From: Butyrivibrio sp. AC2005
GTDB taxonomy: Bacteria > Bacillota > Clostridia > Lachnospirales > Lachnospiraceae
Direction: 5' to 3'
Assembly: GCF_000424145.1 (NCBI RefSeq)
Contig: NZ_AUJI01000039.1
Coordinates: 1-55,813, forward strand
DNA: 55,813 nt
Part shown: positions 1 to 7,788 of the stretch, piece after piece
How positions within the stretch are numbered: the first letter of the stretch is position 1
Layout: every line of letters starts with the position of its first letter
The notes under the pieces: generated by a model
Database searches by the model: none
What the model was told of the DNA's origin: nothing
Seen by the model: the letters and a program-made list of their open reading frames with translations, nothing else
Translations under genes and position numbers: made by a program

Positions 1-25
1 AGTAGGATAATGGACTAAGTAAAAC

Positions 26-790
26 ATGAAGAAAAGGATTAATAGAAAAGAATTTAATGATTTTAAAGCTTTAATACAAAGGGATCTAAACTCGGATGAA
101 TATCCCTTTGTTGTAACTGTTCAAAAAAATAAAATTGTTGCCAGGTGGAAAACGCAGCAAATCTCGGAAGAAACTGACAACAGGGACACCGGTTCCTTTT
201 ATGTGACATATATACTTAGCAGAGACAAAACGTTTTGCGGCGGTGAAACCTTGCTTGTCAAAGATACTTATAAGCCGCCATTGTCCACGGAGACCAGAGC
301 TGTTTTTTCACTCTCTACACCGAAGAATTTGCCTTGGAGAAAAAGAATCGATCATAAGGATTGGGCGAATATTGGATTTGATGAGGACAAACTCCTTTCC
401 ATCATTGAACATTATCTGAGAGATCACGGTTTTGCATATCTCCCGGGAATATGGAATCACAAACGCTTAAGCTGGGAAGAGGGATTTTTGTTTCGCATTG
501 CCGGTATTATTTTTCTATTCGTAGGCATTTTTTTGCTAGTGGGATTTTTGAATAGCTCAATGATCAGTGATTGCTTACGAGTAGATGCTTTTTTCGCAGC
601 AGCTATTTTCCTTCTTTTGTTTGCGACGCTGCTACCATTGATCATGATCATAATTGGAGTCCTGATGTCTCTGATTGGATTTGGCAAAATGGAATTCTAT
701 GACCTCAGGCCGGAAGTGGGCATCAAGTTGGTTATAGGTATCATTATAGTATCCTGGTCAGTGATATTTGCATTGACTATTTCAAATTGA
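26..790 (+). CDS. Membrane protein of unknown function
   Basis: I do not recognise this 254-residue protein. The first ~150 residues are soluble and mixed alpha/beta, without a signal peptide. The C-terminal 100 residues hold three hydrophobic segments at about 158-180, 190-222 and 232-252, so the bulk of the protein probably lies on one side of the membrane as an N-terminal domain. The ribosome site is weak (AGGATAATGG upstream of the ATG). Its stop codon directly abuts a broken hydrolase fragment, so the region downstream has been rearranged. No motif points to an enzymatic role. Confidence 0.6.
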   Translation: MKKRINRKEFNDFKALIQRDLNSDEYPFVVTVQKNKIVARWKTQQISEETDNRDTGSFYVTYILSRDKTFCGGETLLVKDTYKPPLSTETRAVFSLSTPKNLPWRKRIDHKDWANIGFDEDKLLSIIEHYLRDHGFAYLPGIWNHKRLSWEEGFLFRIAGIIFLFVGIFLLVGFLNSSMISDCLRVDAFFAAAIFLLLFATLLPLIMIIIGVLMSLIGFGKMEFYDLRPEVGIKLVIGIIIVSWSVIFALTISN

Positions 791-900
791 AGGATGTGAC
801 GATCATAGGTATATCTCTCGGAGGGTACCTTGCACCCAGAGCCGCAGCTTTTGACAAGATCACGCAGGATATGCAGGATAAATGCGAAGAAATTTTGTAG
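790..900 (+). pseudogene. Remnant of an alpha/beta hydrolase
   Basis: An open frame without a start codon, beginning in the stop codon of the upstream gene, encodes about 36 residues that include GISLGGYLAPRAA. This is the nucleophile elbow G-x-S-x-G-G of an alpha/beta hydrolase, with the serine codon intact, and ends at TAG (898-900). The lid, catalytic acid and histidine are missing, so it is a decayed fragment. The match is from motif recognition only. Confidence 0.55.
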
Positions 901-1037
901 CAACGAATGATCAGATCATCTTCTGCATTTTGGGGCCCATAGGGGATTGGATAAAAAGTCTTGCCTGAGTTCGTAATTGTAGAAATATATGATAGTAAGA
1001 TATATCGGAATATATTCTTTCCAATCAAGAAGAGAGA

Positions 1038-1066
1038 GCCATCCGTTCAAAATCGGATGGCCCTTG
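1038..1066. terminator. Hairpin, probable bidirectional terminator
   Basis: GCCATCCG (1038-1045) pairs perfectly with CGGATGGC (1054-1061) around an 8-nt loop. It lies between the plus-strand hydrolase remnant and the 3' end of a minus-strand gene. The flanking T-tract is poor on the plus strand (CCTTGGTTT). Confidence 0.5.
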
Positions 1067-1091
1067 GTTTATATATAATAGTATTTCAAAA

Positions 1092-1460
1092 TTACCACCA
1101 GTTAAGATAATCATCTAACCTGGCACCGCGTTCAGCTGCTTCTGGATCTTCATGCCTGAATATTGCGCCTTCAGCGTCAAAGTCAGGATACTTTTCATGG
1201 ATGTCATGCATTTTCTGCTCATATTCTTCCTGTTCATCCCAGTCCTGCTGTCTCATTGCATCAAGTTCGTCCAGTTCATCTATATCATCATCATTCCTGG
1301 AATCCATGAATTTCCTATAGTCATTATCACTGTCATACTGCTCGTGGAAAATGGCGTGGTTATGAACAGGTCTGTCGTAGTCCTCGATTTCTGAGAGCAT
1401 GTAATTACAGATGTCGTTTTTTGTGATTTTGCTTTTGGATAAGAATCTAGGATCTCCCAT
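1092..1460 (-). CDS. Small acidic hypothetical protein
   Basis: This 122-residue protein is very rich in Asp, Glu, Tyr and His and has no membrane segment or signal peptide. A stretch near residues 50-95 (DDDIDELDELDAMRQQDWDE and onwards) is likely helical and coiled. The start is supported by GGAGG eight bases before the ATG on the minus strand. It is a lone minus-strand gene beside the large plus-strand block, with hairpins at both ends. I do not recognise the family; its acidity would fit a DNA mimic or an inhibitor, but that is only a guess. Confidence 0.6.
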   Translation of the reverse strand: MGDPRFLSKSKITKNDICNYMLSEIEDYDRPVHNHAIFHEQYDSDNDYRKFMDSRNDDDIDELDELDAMRQQDWDEQEEYEQKMHDIHEKYPDFDAEGAIFRHEDPEAAERGARLDDYLNWW

Positions 1461-1559
1461 GATAGTTGCCTCCTGTTGTTTTCATTTTGACACTAACATG
1501 TGTATTTTGTCAATTTATGTTATCTGAAGGAATGCGTTTTATATGCAAAAATAGTTGGC

Positions 1560-1578
1560 AAGGTTCACGGTGGACCTT
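1560..1578. repeat. Near-palindrome shared with 20536-20552
   Basis: AAGGTTCAC and GTGGACCTT flank one base, giving a near-perfect palindrome. The core of 17 bases recurs at 20536-20552 with one difference when read on the other strand. Both copies are intergenic and lie upstream of an exported-protein gene. Confidence 0.45.
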
Positions 1579-1616
1579 TATATCATAATAATAGGCCTGA
1601 TAAAACATGGCACAGT

Positions 1617-1649
1617 AAAAGACCACGGCTGGCAACCGTGGTCTTTCTA
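1617..1649. terminator. Hairpin terminator in the 1461-1887 gap
   Basis: GACCACGG (1621-1628) pairs with CCGTGGTC (1636-1643), preceded by AAAA and followed by TTTC, so it could stop transcription both ways. The rest of the 427-base gap is AT-rich and contains the palindrome at 1560, a possible promoter at 1826-1856, and no convincing gene. Confidence 0.55.
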
Positions 1650-1825
1650 TTATCTGTAAAAAGGAGGTCCACTAACGTGGATCAAAATCACTTAACTTGA
1701 TATTATATTATCGCAAATATGTGCTTTTTGTCAATATAAAATAAATCTATCTGTATTTTTTATCTGCTCATAATCACTGAATTCCCCGATATAATCTGAT
1801 ATTTTCCCATTTTCCTAAATATACT

Positions 1826-1856
1826 TTGCTTGATATTATACATATAAAGATATAAT
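1826..1856 (+). promoter_or_regulatory. Possible promoter of the Tad-like block
   Basis: A perfect TATAAT at 1851-1856 lies 31 bases before the ATG of the first gene of the block. The best -35 is TTGCTT at 1826 with a 19-base spacer, or TTGATA at 1830 with a short 15-base spacer. The surrounding AT-rich palindromic sequence (ATATTATACATAT/ATATAATATATG) could also be an operator. Confidence 0.35.
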
Positions 1857-1887
1857 ATATGTAAAAATATATCAAAGGAGAAAAACT

Positions 1888-3618
1888 ATGCTGAAACGAA
1901 TCCTGGCAGGTGCCATGGCAGCTCTGATGCTTATAGGAACATATCCTGTACAGGCTCATGCTGCAAGACAGACAGATGCAAACGTAATCCAGTTAAAAGA
2001 CTCGGTGATAAATGTAGTGTTCCTTCTAAAGGAAGTGCTGAAAGACAGATATTCATCCGCAGAGGAGGAGATCAAGGAACTGATCAGGGAAAAGGGATAT
2101 GATTACTCACTATCCATGGATTCATTCTATGATCAGCCAAACCCTTTTAAGAACGCGGATTACATAAGGTTCCTCTCAGTCTATATGAGCTGTAAGAAGT
2201 ACGCTTTGGATAATTCCATAAATGTGCCACAGCTACGGGAGATCCCCTTCCTTTCATATGAGGTCACAGAGAGTACGGTAAAGGACTATGTTCCTACAAA
2301 GATACCCCATTATAGCCAGTCGGACCGGGTACTTGATGAATTTATACTAAATGGCGATGAGTATATAACCACTCCTACAGAAGTGGATGTCTATGAACAG
2401 CAGCAGAACGGTCATTTCAAGACCACGGGTGAAAAGAAGCTCATAGTGCCCGAGGAAAAGGATATCACCTATATAGATGTAAAGCTTTCAGTCTTAAAGC
2501 CGGAAGACATGTTTGAAAAAATGGGAATCGGCAGGGAACTTGTAGATGATGACTACGAAAGACGCACAGAGATGATAAAGCGTGTCACGAGTAATCAGTC
2601 AATCTCACAGACGGTATTTATAAATCTCCCTTCTGTCGGGATTACATCCAATCAGGGACTCATGGAGTATGCACCTTATATAGAGCAGCTGGATGGTATA
2701 AGAAGGACCATAGTCCAGACTGCGCTTTCACTTATCGGAAAGGTTCCTTATGAGTGGGGCGGCAAGGCAACACAGCCTGGATATGACACCATATGGTGGT
2801 CTTATAACGAAGACAACGGGCTGCAGCACGGACTTGACTGCTCAGGGTTTGTGCAGTGGACATATATGACAAGCGGTTTCCCAAGTGAGATATACGGACA
2901 GATGGGTTCAACAAAGGCGATAAAGTCAAGCAGCCTTAGACCCACCACACTGGATGGACTCAGGCCTGGAGACATAGGTGTGACCAACAGGCTCGGTACC
3001 AACCATACCGGAATCTATATAGGCGACGGACTCTGGTGCCACTGCTCTTCAGAGAAAAAGACAGTTACAGTGAGTAAGTATAATAGTTTCAGCATTTATT
3101 ACAGTCCTGCAGAGGATCCTGTGGGCATAGATGAGAGCGTCATAGAAAACTATATGTCCTGCGAGTATATAAAAAATGATAATATATGTAAAAATATTGA
3201 CACACAAAAATCGATATATTATACTCTAAAATATAGTTACGAAGATGAAGAGCTTCTGGCAAAGTTTATAAGCCTTAAGGCAAGGGGAGACGGAATGAAC
3301 TGCTGGATAGCAGTGGGAGAGGTCATGAAGAACAGGGTGGCCTCTGATATGTTCCCCGGGACTTTAAGTGAAGTTATATACCAGAACGCCGGGGGCGGCG
3401 AACTTTCAGAAATAGAACCGCCGGAGGAGATTCTGAATGTGGCGCACATGGTACTTTCCGGACAGTTAAAGGTTCTGGATAATCCAAAAGCAGTATTTTT
3501 CTTCGATACAAGAGATCTTTGTAGCGAGGAAAATGAGGGAGCTGATGGTAATGAGTCCGAATGGGACAGTTATCCATGGTTCACTACAATAAATAATTAT
3601 GTTTTTTATTCAATGTAA
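1888..3618 (+). CDS. Exported two-domain peptidoglycan hydrolase, NlpC/P60 plus SleB-like
   Basis: A 576-residue wall hydrolase. Residues 1-25 are a signal peptide ending near AHA. Residues ~30-270 are an unknown helical region. Residues ~278-410 form an NlpC/P60 cysteine peptidase with the nucleophile in GLDCSGFV (Cys318) and the base in NHTGIYIG (His373); it would cut stem peptides. Residues ~455-545 resemble the SleB/Hydrolase_2 fold, with the ARG(D)G...AVGEVMKNRV motif and an FFDTRD end. The start follows AAAGGAG. It opens the Tad-like block, so its likely job is to clear the wall for the apparatus. The linker between the two enzymes is unusually AT-rich and contains a promoter-like sequence, which suggests a fusion of two genes. 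Confidence 0.85.
   Translation: MLKRILAGAMAALMLIGTYPVQAHAARQTDANVIQLKDSVINVVFLLKEVLKDRYSSAEEEIKELIREKGYDYSLSMDSFYDQPNPFKNADYIRFLSVYMSCKKYALDNSINVPQLREIPFLSYEVTESTVKDYVPTKIPHYSQSDRVLDEFILNGDEYITTPTEVDVYEQQQNGHFKTTGEKKLIVPEEKDITYIDVKLSVLKPEDMFEKMGIGRELVDDDYERRTEMIKRVTSNQSISQTVFINLPSVGITSNQGLMEYAPYIEQLDGIRRTIVQTALSLIGKVPYEWGGKATQPGYDTIWWSYNEDNGLQHGLDCSGFVQWTYMTSGFPSEIYGQMGSTKAIKSSSLRPTTLDGLRPGDIGVTNRLGTNHTGIYIGDGLWCHCSSEKKTVTVSKYNSFSIYYSPAEDPVGIDESVIENYMSCEYIKNDNICKNIDTQKSIYYTLKYSYEDEELLAKFISLKARGDGMNCWIAVGEVMKNRVASDMFPGTLSEVIYQNAGGGELSEIEPPEEILNVAHMVLSGQLKVLDNPKAVFFFDTRDLCSEENEGADGNESEWDSYPWFTTINNYVFYSM
3197..3225 (+). promoter_or_regulatory. Near-consensus promoter sequence inside a coding region
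   Basis: TTGACA (3197-3202), a 17-base spacer and TATACT (3220-3225) lie in the AT-rich linker between the NlpC/P60 and SleB-like domains. A GGGGAG precedes an in-frame ATG at 3295. It may be a fossil of an intergenic region, a live internal promoter, or chance in AT-rich DNA. Confidence 0.3.
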
Positions 3619-3642
3619 TAAACGTAAAAAGGAGAAAATCAA

Positions 3643-4899
3643 ATGGCTAAATTGGATTTACAGGCAGATTCAGTTGAACAGCTCGCAAAAGGAATCAATC
3701 CTCCAAAGAAGGTAAAGATGGAAGCTGTTGTGATGGATGATGCCAATGAGACAGAGAAAAAAACCTCTGGGGAGAATGGCGAACCTATTGCTGAAGCACC
3801 TAAAAAGAGAGGACCGGGAAGACCCAGAAAGAGAAAGATCGACCTGATGCCGGAAGCCGATGCCATCAGACTCCACGTACAGAGAAATACCCACTCGGTA
3901 CAGAAAGCTTCAGACCTTGCGAAGAAGGAGATCTATTCTTCAGAGCATGTCTTCGTAGAGGACGGGGACGAAGCACTTGTCGAGACAGACTCCACACACA
4001 GAAAAGAAGAGTGGCTTGAGCTTGTAGCTTCAGCAAACGAGGACAGGATCCTTAAGGGAACGATTACATCCATCACGGAGATCAAGTCAGCTAAGGAACC
4101 GGATGATCCGGATTACATCCCGGACTTCATGGCAAAAGTAAGATTCAAGACTGGCCAGTTTACGGTAAGCATTCCTTCATATGTTCTTTACCACTATCAT
4201 TACGAGCGCATGAACCGTGCGATGGCGATGGATATCCAGAAGAACATGATGAGAAGGATAGGGGCTGAGATAGATTTCGTAGCCAGATATGCTGATGAAA
4301 AGACAGGAACAGTATATGGAGACAGACTTTCGGCTCTTTCCATGAGAGGCGTGAAAAACTATACCTCAATCAACGGAAGAAAGCCAAACATTATTCCGGG
4401 AATGATCGTCCAGGCAAAGATAATCGCAGTGGCAAGGGAGTATATCACAGTGGATGCCTGCGGTGCAGAGATAAGGATACCGATTGAAGAGATCTCATGG
4501 CTCTATATGGCAGATGCAAGGGATTTCGACGGGATAAAGACATCAGAGTGCTACAGGGTCGGAAACAGGGTGAATGTAAAGATCCTTTCAGCTGAGCCAA
4601 AGAGGGTAAAGGTTGTCAACTCCTACTACACGCTGATAGAGGCTACAGGTTCCATAAAGCAGGCGAAGGCTAATCCGAGGCTTAAGTACTTTACAGAATT
4701 CAATCCCGGAGATTTCTATGCAGGTGTCATTACAGGAATTACAGAAGCGGGCGTATTTGTCAATCTCGACAACAAGATGGACTGTGTATGCAAGCATCCT
4801 TCTTCAGGCAGAAGAATGCCGATTATGGGGGAGCAGGTAGTAGTAAGAATAAATTCAAAGGATGAAGAAAAGAAGTTCATTTACGGAAGCCTTAAGTAA
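3643..4899 (+). CDS. S1-repeat protein with AT-hook
   Basis: A 418-residue cytoplasmic protein. Residues ~50-66 are a basic AT-hook-like segment (KKRGPGRPRKRK) that could bind AT-rich DNA minor groove. Residues ~132-195 look like a first, diverged OB/S1 domain, ~253-325 a second, and ~356-418 a clear S1 domain (PGDFYAGVITGITEAGVFVN). S1 domains bind single-stranded RNA or DNA. It starts 24 bases after the hydrolase and is followed by a hairpin. An S1 protein is not a standard part of Tad loci; here it may regulate the block or handle nucleic acid. The role is inferred from domains only. Confidence 0.75.
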   Translation: MAKLDLQADSVEQLAKGINPPKKVKMEAVVMDDANETEKKTSGENGEPIAEAPKKRGPGRPRKRKIDLMPEADAIRLHVQRNTHSVQKASDLAKKEIYSSEHVFVEDGDEALVETDSTHRKEEWLELVASANEDRILKGTITSITEIKSAKEPDDPDYIPDFMAKVRFKTGQFTVSIPSYVLYHYHYERMNRAMAMDIQKNMMRRIGAEIDFVARYADEKTGTVYGDRLSALSMRGVKNYTSINGRKPNIIPGMIVQAKIIAVAREYITVDACGAEIRIPIEEISWLYMADARDFDGIKTSECYRVGNRVNVKILSAEPKRVKVVNSYYTLIEATGSIKQAKANPRLKYFTEFNPGDFYAGVITGITEAGVFVNLDNKMDCVCKHPSSGRRMPIMGEQVVVRINSKDEEKKFIYGSLK

Positions 4900-4905
4900 G
4901 AAAAA

Positions 4906-4934
4906 GCTGCTCTCCCTGGAGGGCAGCATATTTT
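4906..4934 (+). terminator. Intergenic terminator-like hairpin
   Basis: GCTGCTCTC (4906-4914) pairs with GAGGGCAGC (4919-4927) with one G-U, followed by ATATTTTTG. It lies between the S1 gene and the CpaB-like gene and may partly separate them or act as an attenuator. Confidence 0.6.
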
Positions 4935-4958
4935 TGAAAGAAGGAGCATAAAAAAGAA

Positions 4959-5966
4959 ATGAGAAAAAACAAATTCAGGCTGGTCATCTCAATACTTGTG
5001 GCAGTTCTCATTATTCTCGCAGGATGCATCGCTATCATCTATGTCGGTAAAAAGACCATTGATGAAAAGACGGCACAGATAAATGAACTCCAGTATGAGA
5101 TAGATTCAAACAAGCAGGTTGTCTATGTTGCCAAGAAGAATATTTCTGCAGGAGAAACACTCGTGGTTGATGAAAACATAATGAAGCAGGAGATCCATAC
5201 AGGTCTTGAAGCTGAGTATTATCTTCCGGTTGATGCAGTTGGCGGGGTTGCAGTCCTTGATATAAGGGAGCTGGAACCGATAATGGCAGACATGGTAACA
5301 CCGCTCCAGGTCCAGCAGGACACAAGGGAATATGAGATTGCAGTTGCAAACCTAATGACTGACCAGAGCGAATGTGACTACGTTGATGTACGCATCATGT
5401 TCCCTACTGGTGAAGACTATACAGTGCTTACAAAGAAGCCTGTACATAACCTTATCCTTCCAAACAGTGTTTTCTATTCATATCTGAATGAAGACGAGAT
5501 ACTAAGAATGGCTTCAGCAACAATCGATGCCTACACGGTCACGGGAACCTATATCTATACCACAAGGTATGTAGAGCCAAATCTCCAGGAAGAATCAGTT
5601 CCCAATTATGTGGTAAGGCCTGAGGTAATAGATCTTATCAATTCTGATCCCAATATCCTTTCAATTGCAAAGGAGACCCTTAACCTTGATGCGAGAATGA
5701 ATCTTGAACAGAGGCTTATCGGTATGTCGGAAGATACATTAAAGGCAGTTTCGGACGGTCATGGTATCGCAGATACGGCAAAGAAGAGTGCACAGCTTGG
5801 CATTCAGTACCAGGCAGACCCTGAAGATGCTGAAGAGATCACGGAAGAGACAGCAGCTGAAGATGCGCAGGCACCTGCAGAACAGCCTGAGGAACCAGTT
5901 CCGGAAGAAGGAGCAGGTGAAGGAGCATCTGCAGAAGGTTCCGGTGAAGAGACACAGGCGCCTTAA
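4959..5966 (+). CDS. CpaB/RcpC-like SAF-domain pilus assembly protein
   Basis: 335 residues. Residues 9-29 form one N-terminal membrane anchor (LVISILVAVLIILAG). Residues ~52-115 form a SAF domain (VVYVAKKNISAGETLVVDENIMK), the hallmark of CpaB/RcpC of Tad systems. In diderms CpaB supports the secretin; here no secretin is present, so it probably spans the wall side of the membrane. The last ~50 residues are Ala/Glu/Pro-rich and acidic (PAEQPEEPVPEEGAGEG), a typical flexible or wall-associated tail. The next gene starts 17 bases downstream after GAGGAGG, so they are co-transcribed. Confidence 0.75.
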   Translation: MRKNKFRLVISILVAVLIILAGCIAIIYVGKKTIDEKTAQINELQYEIDSNKQVVYVAKKNISAGETLVVDENIMKQEIHTGLEAEYYLPVDAVGGVAVLDIRELEPIMADMVTPLQVQQDTREYEIAVANLMTDQSECDYVDVRIMFPTGEDYTVLTKKPVHNLILPNSVFYSYLNEDEILRMASATIDAYTVTGTYIYTTRYVEPNLQEESVPNYVVRPEVIDLINSDPNILSIAKETLNLDARMNLEQRLIGMSEDTLKAVSDGHGIADTAKKSAQLGIQYQADPEDAEEITEETAAEDAQAPAEQPEEPVPEEGAGEGASAEGSGEETQAP

Positions 5967-5983
5967 CGAGGAGGTGACAAACA

Positions 5984-6622
5984 ATGGCTAAGACAATAGC
6001 TTTTCGAGGAAAGGAAAAAGGAGATTTTCCATATTATGTGGCAAAATCCCTTGCCAGCAATAAATTCAAGGTGGCTGTTATCGACAACAGCTACGCAAAA
6101 GACCTTTATGAATCCGTGCATCAGTATAAGGACGATGAGCAGGCGGTAGAAAAGGAAAACATCGTTTATATAAGGGATGCGGAAGTATCAGAAGCCTTCA
6201 TCGACAAGTTTGACTTTGTTGTTTACTACATGGGACTTAATGAAGAAAGTCAGGACTCTGAATACTCATTCATCCTTCATGATTACAGCGCATGTGACAT
6301 CCACCGGATGACCAGGATACCAAAAGACCTTCTCCAGAAATCCTTCTTTATCATGAGGGACAAGGTCACAAACAAGGTTACGGAAAGAGCAGTGATAAAA
6401 CTCCTTGAGATAAAAGAGGACCAGATGCTTGGATATATACCGCTTGATGATAAGGACGAGATCGCATATGTCAACTTATCTCACACCGGCAGGCAGAGGA
6501 TAAAGGATACTTCTGCGGACATGCAGCTTGCAGTGATGTCAACGCTGGCGATCATTACCGGGGATGATATGAAGACAGTCAAAAAATATTGTAGAAAGGC
6601 AAAGCGCGTAAGACGCTTTTAA
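5984..6622 (+). CDS. ParA/TadZ-like protein with degenerate P-loop
   Basis: 212 residues, cytoplasmic. The N-terminus (TIAFRGKEKGDFPYYVAKSLAS, then KVAVID) follows the strand, loop, helix, strand order of ParA/MinD proteins, but the loop lacks the GKGG-x-GKT residues needed for ATP. The remainder continues a Rossmann-like pattern. In Tad systems TadZ/CpaE is a ParA-like protein that places the machine at the pole, and many TadZ proteins have lost ATPase residues. This and the next gene appear to be paralogous adaptors. The family call rests on alignment by eye, so moderate confidence. Confidence 0.5.
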   Translation: MAKTIAFRGKEKGDFPYYVAKSLASNKFKVAVIDNSYAKDLYESVHQYKDDEQAVEKENIVYIRDAEVSEAFIDKFDFVVYYMGLNEESQDSEYSFILHDYSACDIHRMTRIPKDLLQKSFFIMRDKVTNKVTERAVIKLLEIKEDQMLGYIPLDDKDEIAYVNLSHTGRQRIKDTSADMQLAVMSTLAIITGDDMKTVKKYCRKAKRVRRF

Positions 6623-6632
6623 GGTGGACCAG

Positions 6633-7787
6633 ATGGTTATCTTATTCAAAGGTACAGATAAATCGAAGAACTATGCACCGCAGGCGATTTCCTTATGCGC
6701 TGGCCTTGCAGCAACAAAGTATCTGAAAAAGACACTGCTTTTGCAGCTTACGACAAAATATCCGGTAGAAAAATATCTGATCGGTAAAAGAGTCGGGGAA
6801 CAGTCGATTGATGATAACAAGTATATCTTTGAAGACACCGGTATGGACTCCCTTACAAGAAGGGCAGGGGTAAAGTCATTTACGGAAAGCCATTTTGCTA
6901 ATGCTGTTGTCCCGGCAGTATCAAGTGAAAATCTCTTTGACATCCTTAAGGTCTCGAAGAAGGTTGAGGGTGACGTTGCAAGGGAAGTGATACAGGACCC
7001 CGAATCCGTAGGAGCCATCATAAGGTCAGCTGAGAGGATATATGACAATATCTTTGTCCTCTGCGATGGAAAAGCAGGTAAGGTTGTTGAAGCAGTCCTT
7101 CCATATATTGATAGGACAGTGACCTGTATCTCACAGGGAAAGAAAGAAGAGATCTCTGCTCCTTCGTCAGAGAGCAGCTTTCTTCTGGTTACAAACTACG
7201 ATTACAAGAGCCAGTTTTCAGCTCATCACATGCAGAAAGTATATGGCGTAAAAAAGATATACACCATGCCGTATAACGTGGACTTTAAGGATTACTACAC
7301 CAATGAGAACATGATCCAGTTTATCCTCTCAAATACGGAACCTGAAAAGAGTGACTATTCATATCACCTTATAAGTGAGATGTCAAAGCTCACAAAGGCT
7401 CTTATCGACGAGGAGGAAATGGAAGAAGATTCGTACAGGTTCACGAAAAAGACTGTCGCAAGGTATGCGAATGAAAAGGCAGTTCTTGATGGGGACAACG
7501 TAAAAGTAGAGGTGACAGAAAAAGAATTCCTTAAGCCTTCAAAGACGCTTGTACATGTATCAGTAAATGAAAAATTCAAAGAGGAAGAAGAGCCTTCCAG
7601 GGAAATAACAGAGCTTGATCCAAAGAAGTTAAAGAAGATAAAGGCTGAAAAACGGAAGGAAAATTTTAAAAGTAATCTTTCAAATATAAAGAACAGCGTT
7701 ATATCAAAAACAAACGGCCTTTTGAAGAAGAAAAATACAGAGAACACCGGGGAATCTTCTGAAAATCTTAAACGAAAGGAAGCGTAA
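6633..7787 (+). CDS. CpaE/TadZ-like ParA-fold protein, degenerate P-loop
   Basis: About 384 residues. I choose the ATG at 6633, which has AAGGTGG five bases upstream, over an in-frame GTG at 6624. The N-terminus (VILFKGTDKSKNYAPQAIS then KTLLLQLT) matches the ParA/MinD opening with a substituted P-loop. Residues ~130-195 contain a second Rossmann half (NIFVLCDGKAGKVVEAVLP). The C-terminal 100 residues are charged, rich in Lys and Glu, and probably a docking tail. It starts ten bases after the preceding paralogue and ends one base before the CpaF-like ATPase, the usual TadZ-TadA order. Confidence 0.55.
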   Translation: MVILFKGTDKSKNYAPQAISLCAGLAATKYLKKTLLLQLTTKYPVEKYLIGKRVGEQSIDDNKYIFEDTGMDSLTRRAGVKSFTESHFANAVVPAVSSENLFDILKVSKKVEGDVAREVIQDPESVGAIIRSAERIYDNIFVLCDGKAGKVVEAVLPYIDRTVTCISQGKKEEISAPSSESSFLLVTNYDYKSQFSAHHMQKVYGVKKIYTMPYNVDFKDYYTNENMIQFILSNTEPEKSDYSYHLISEMSKLTKALIDEEEMEEDSYRFTKKTVARYANEKAVLDGDNVKVEVTEKEFLKPSKTLVHVSVNEKFKEEEEPSREITELDPKKLKKIKAEKRKENFKSNLSNIKNSVISKTNGLLKKKNTENTGESSENLKRKEA

Positions 7788-7788
7788 G

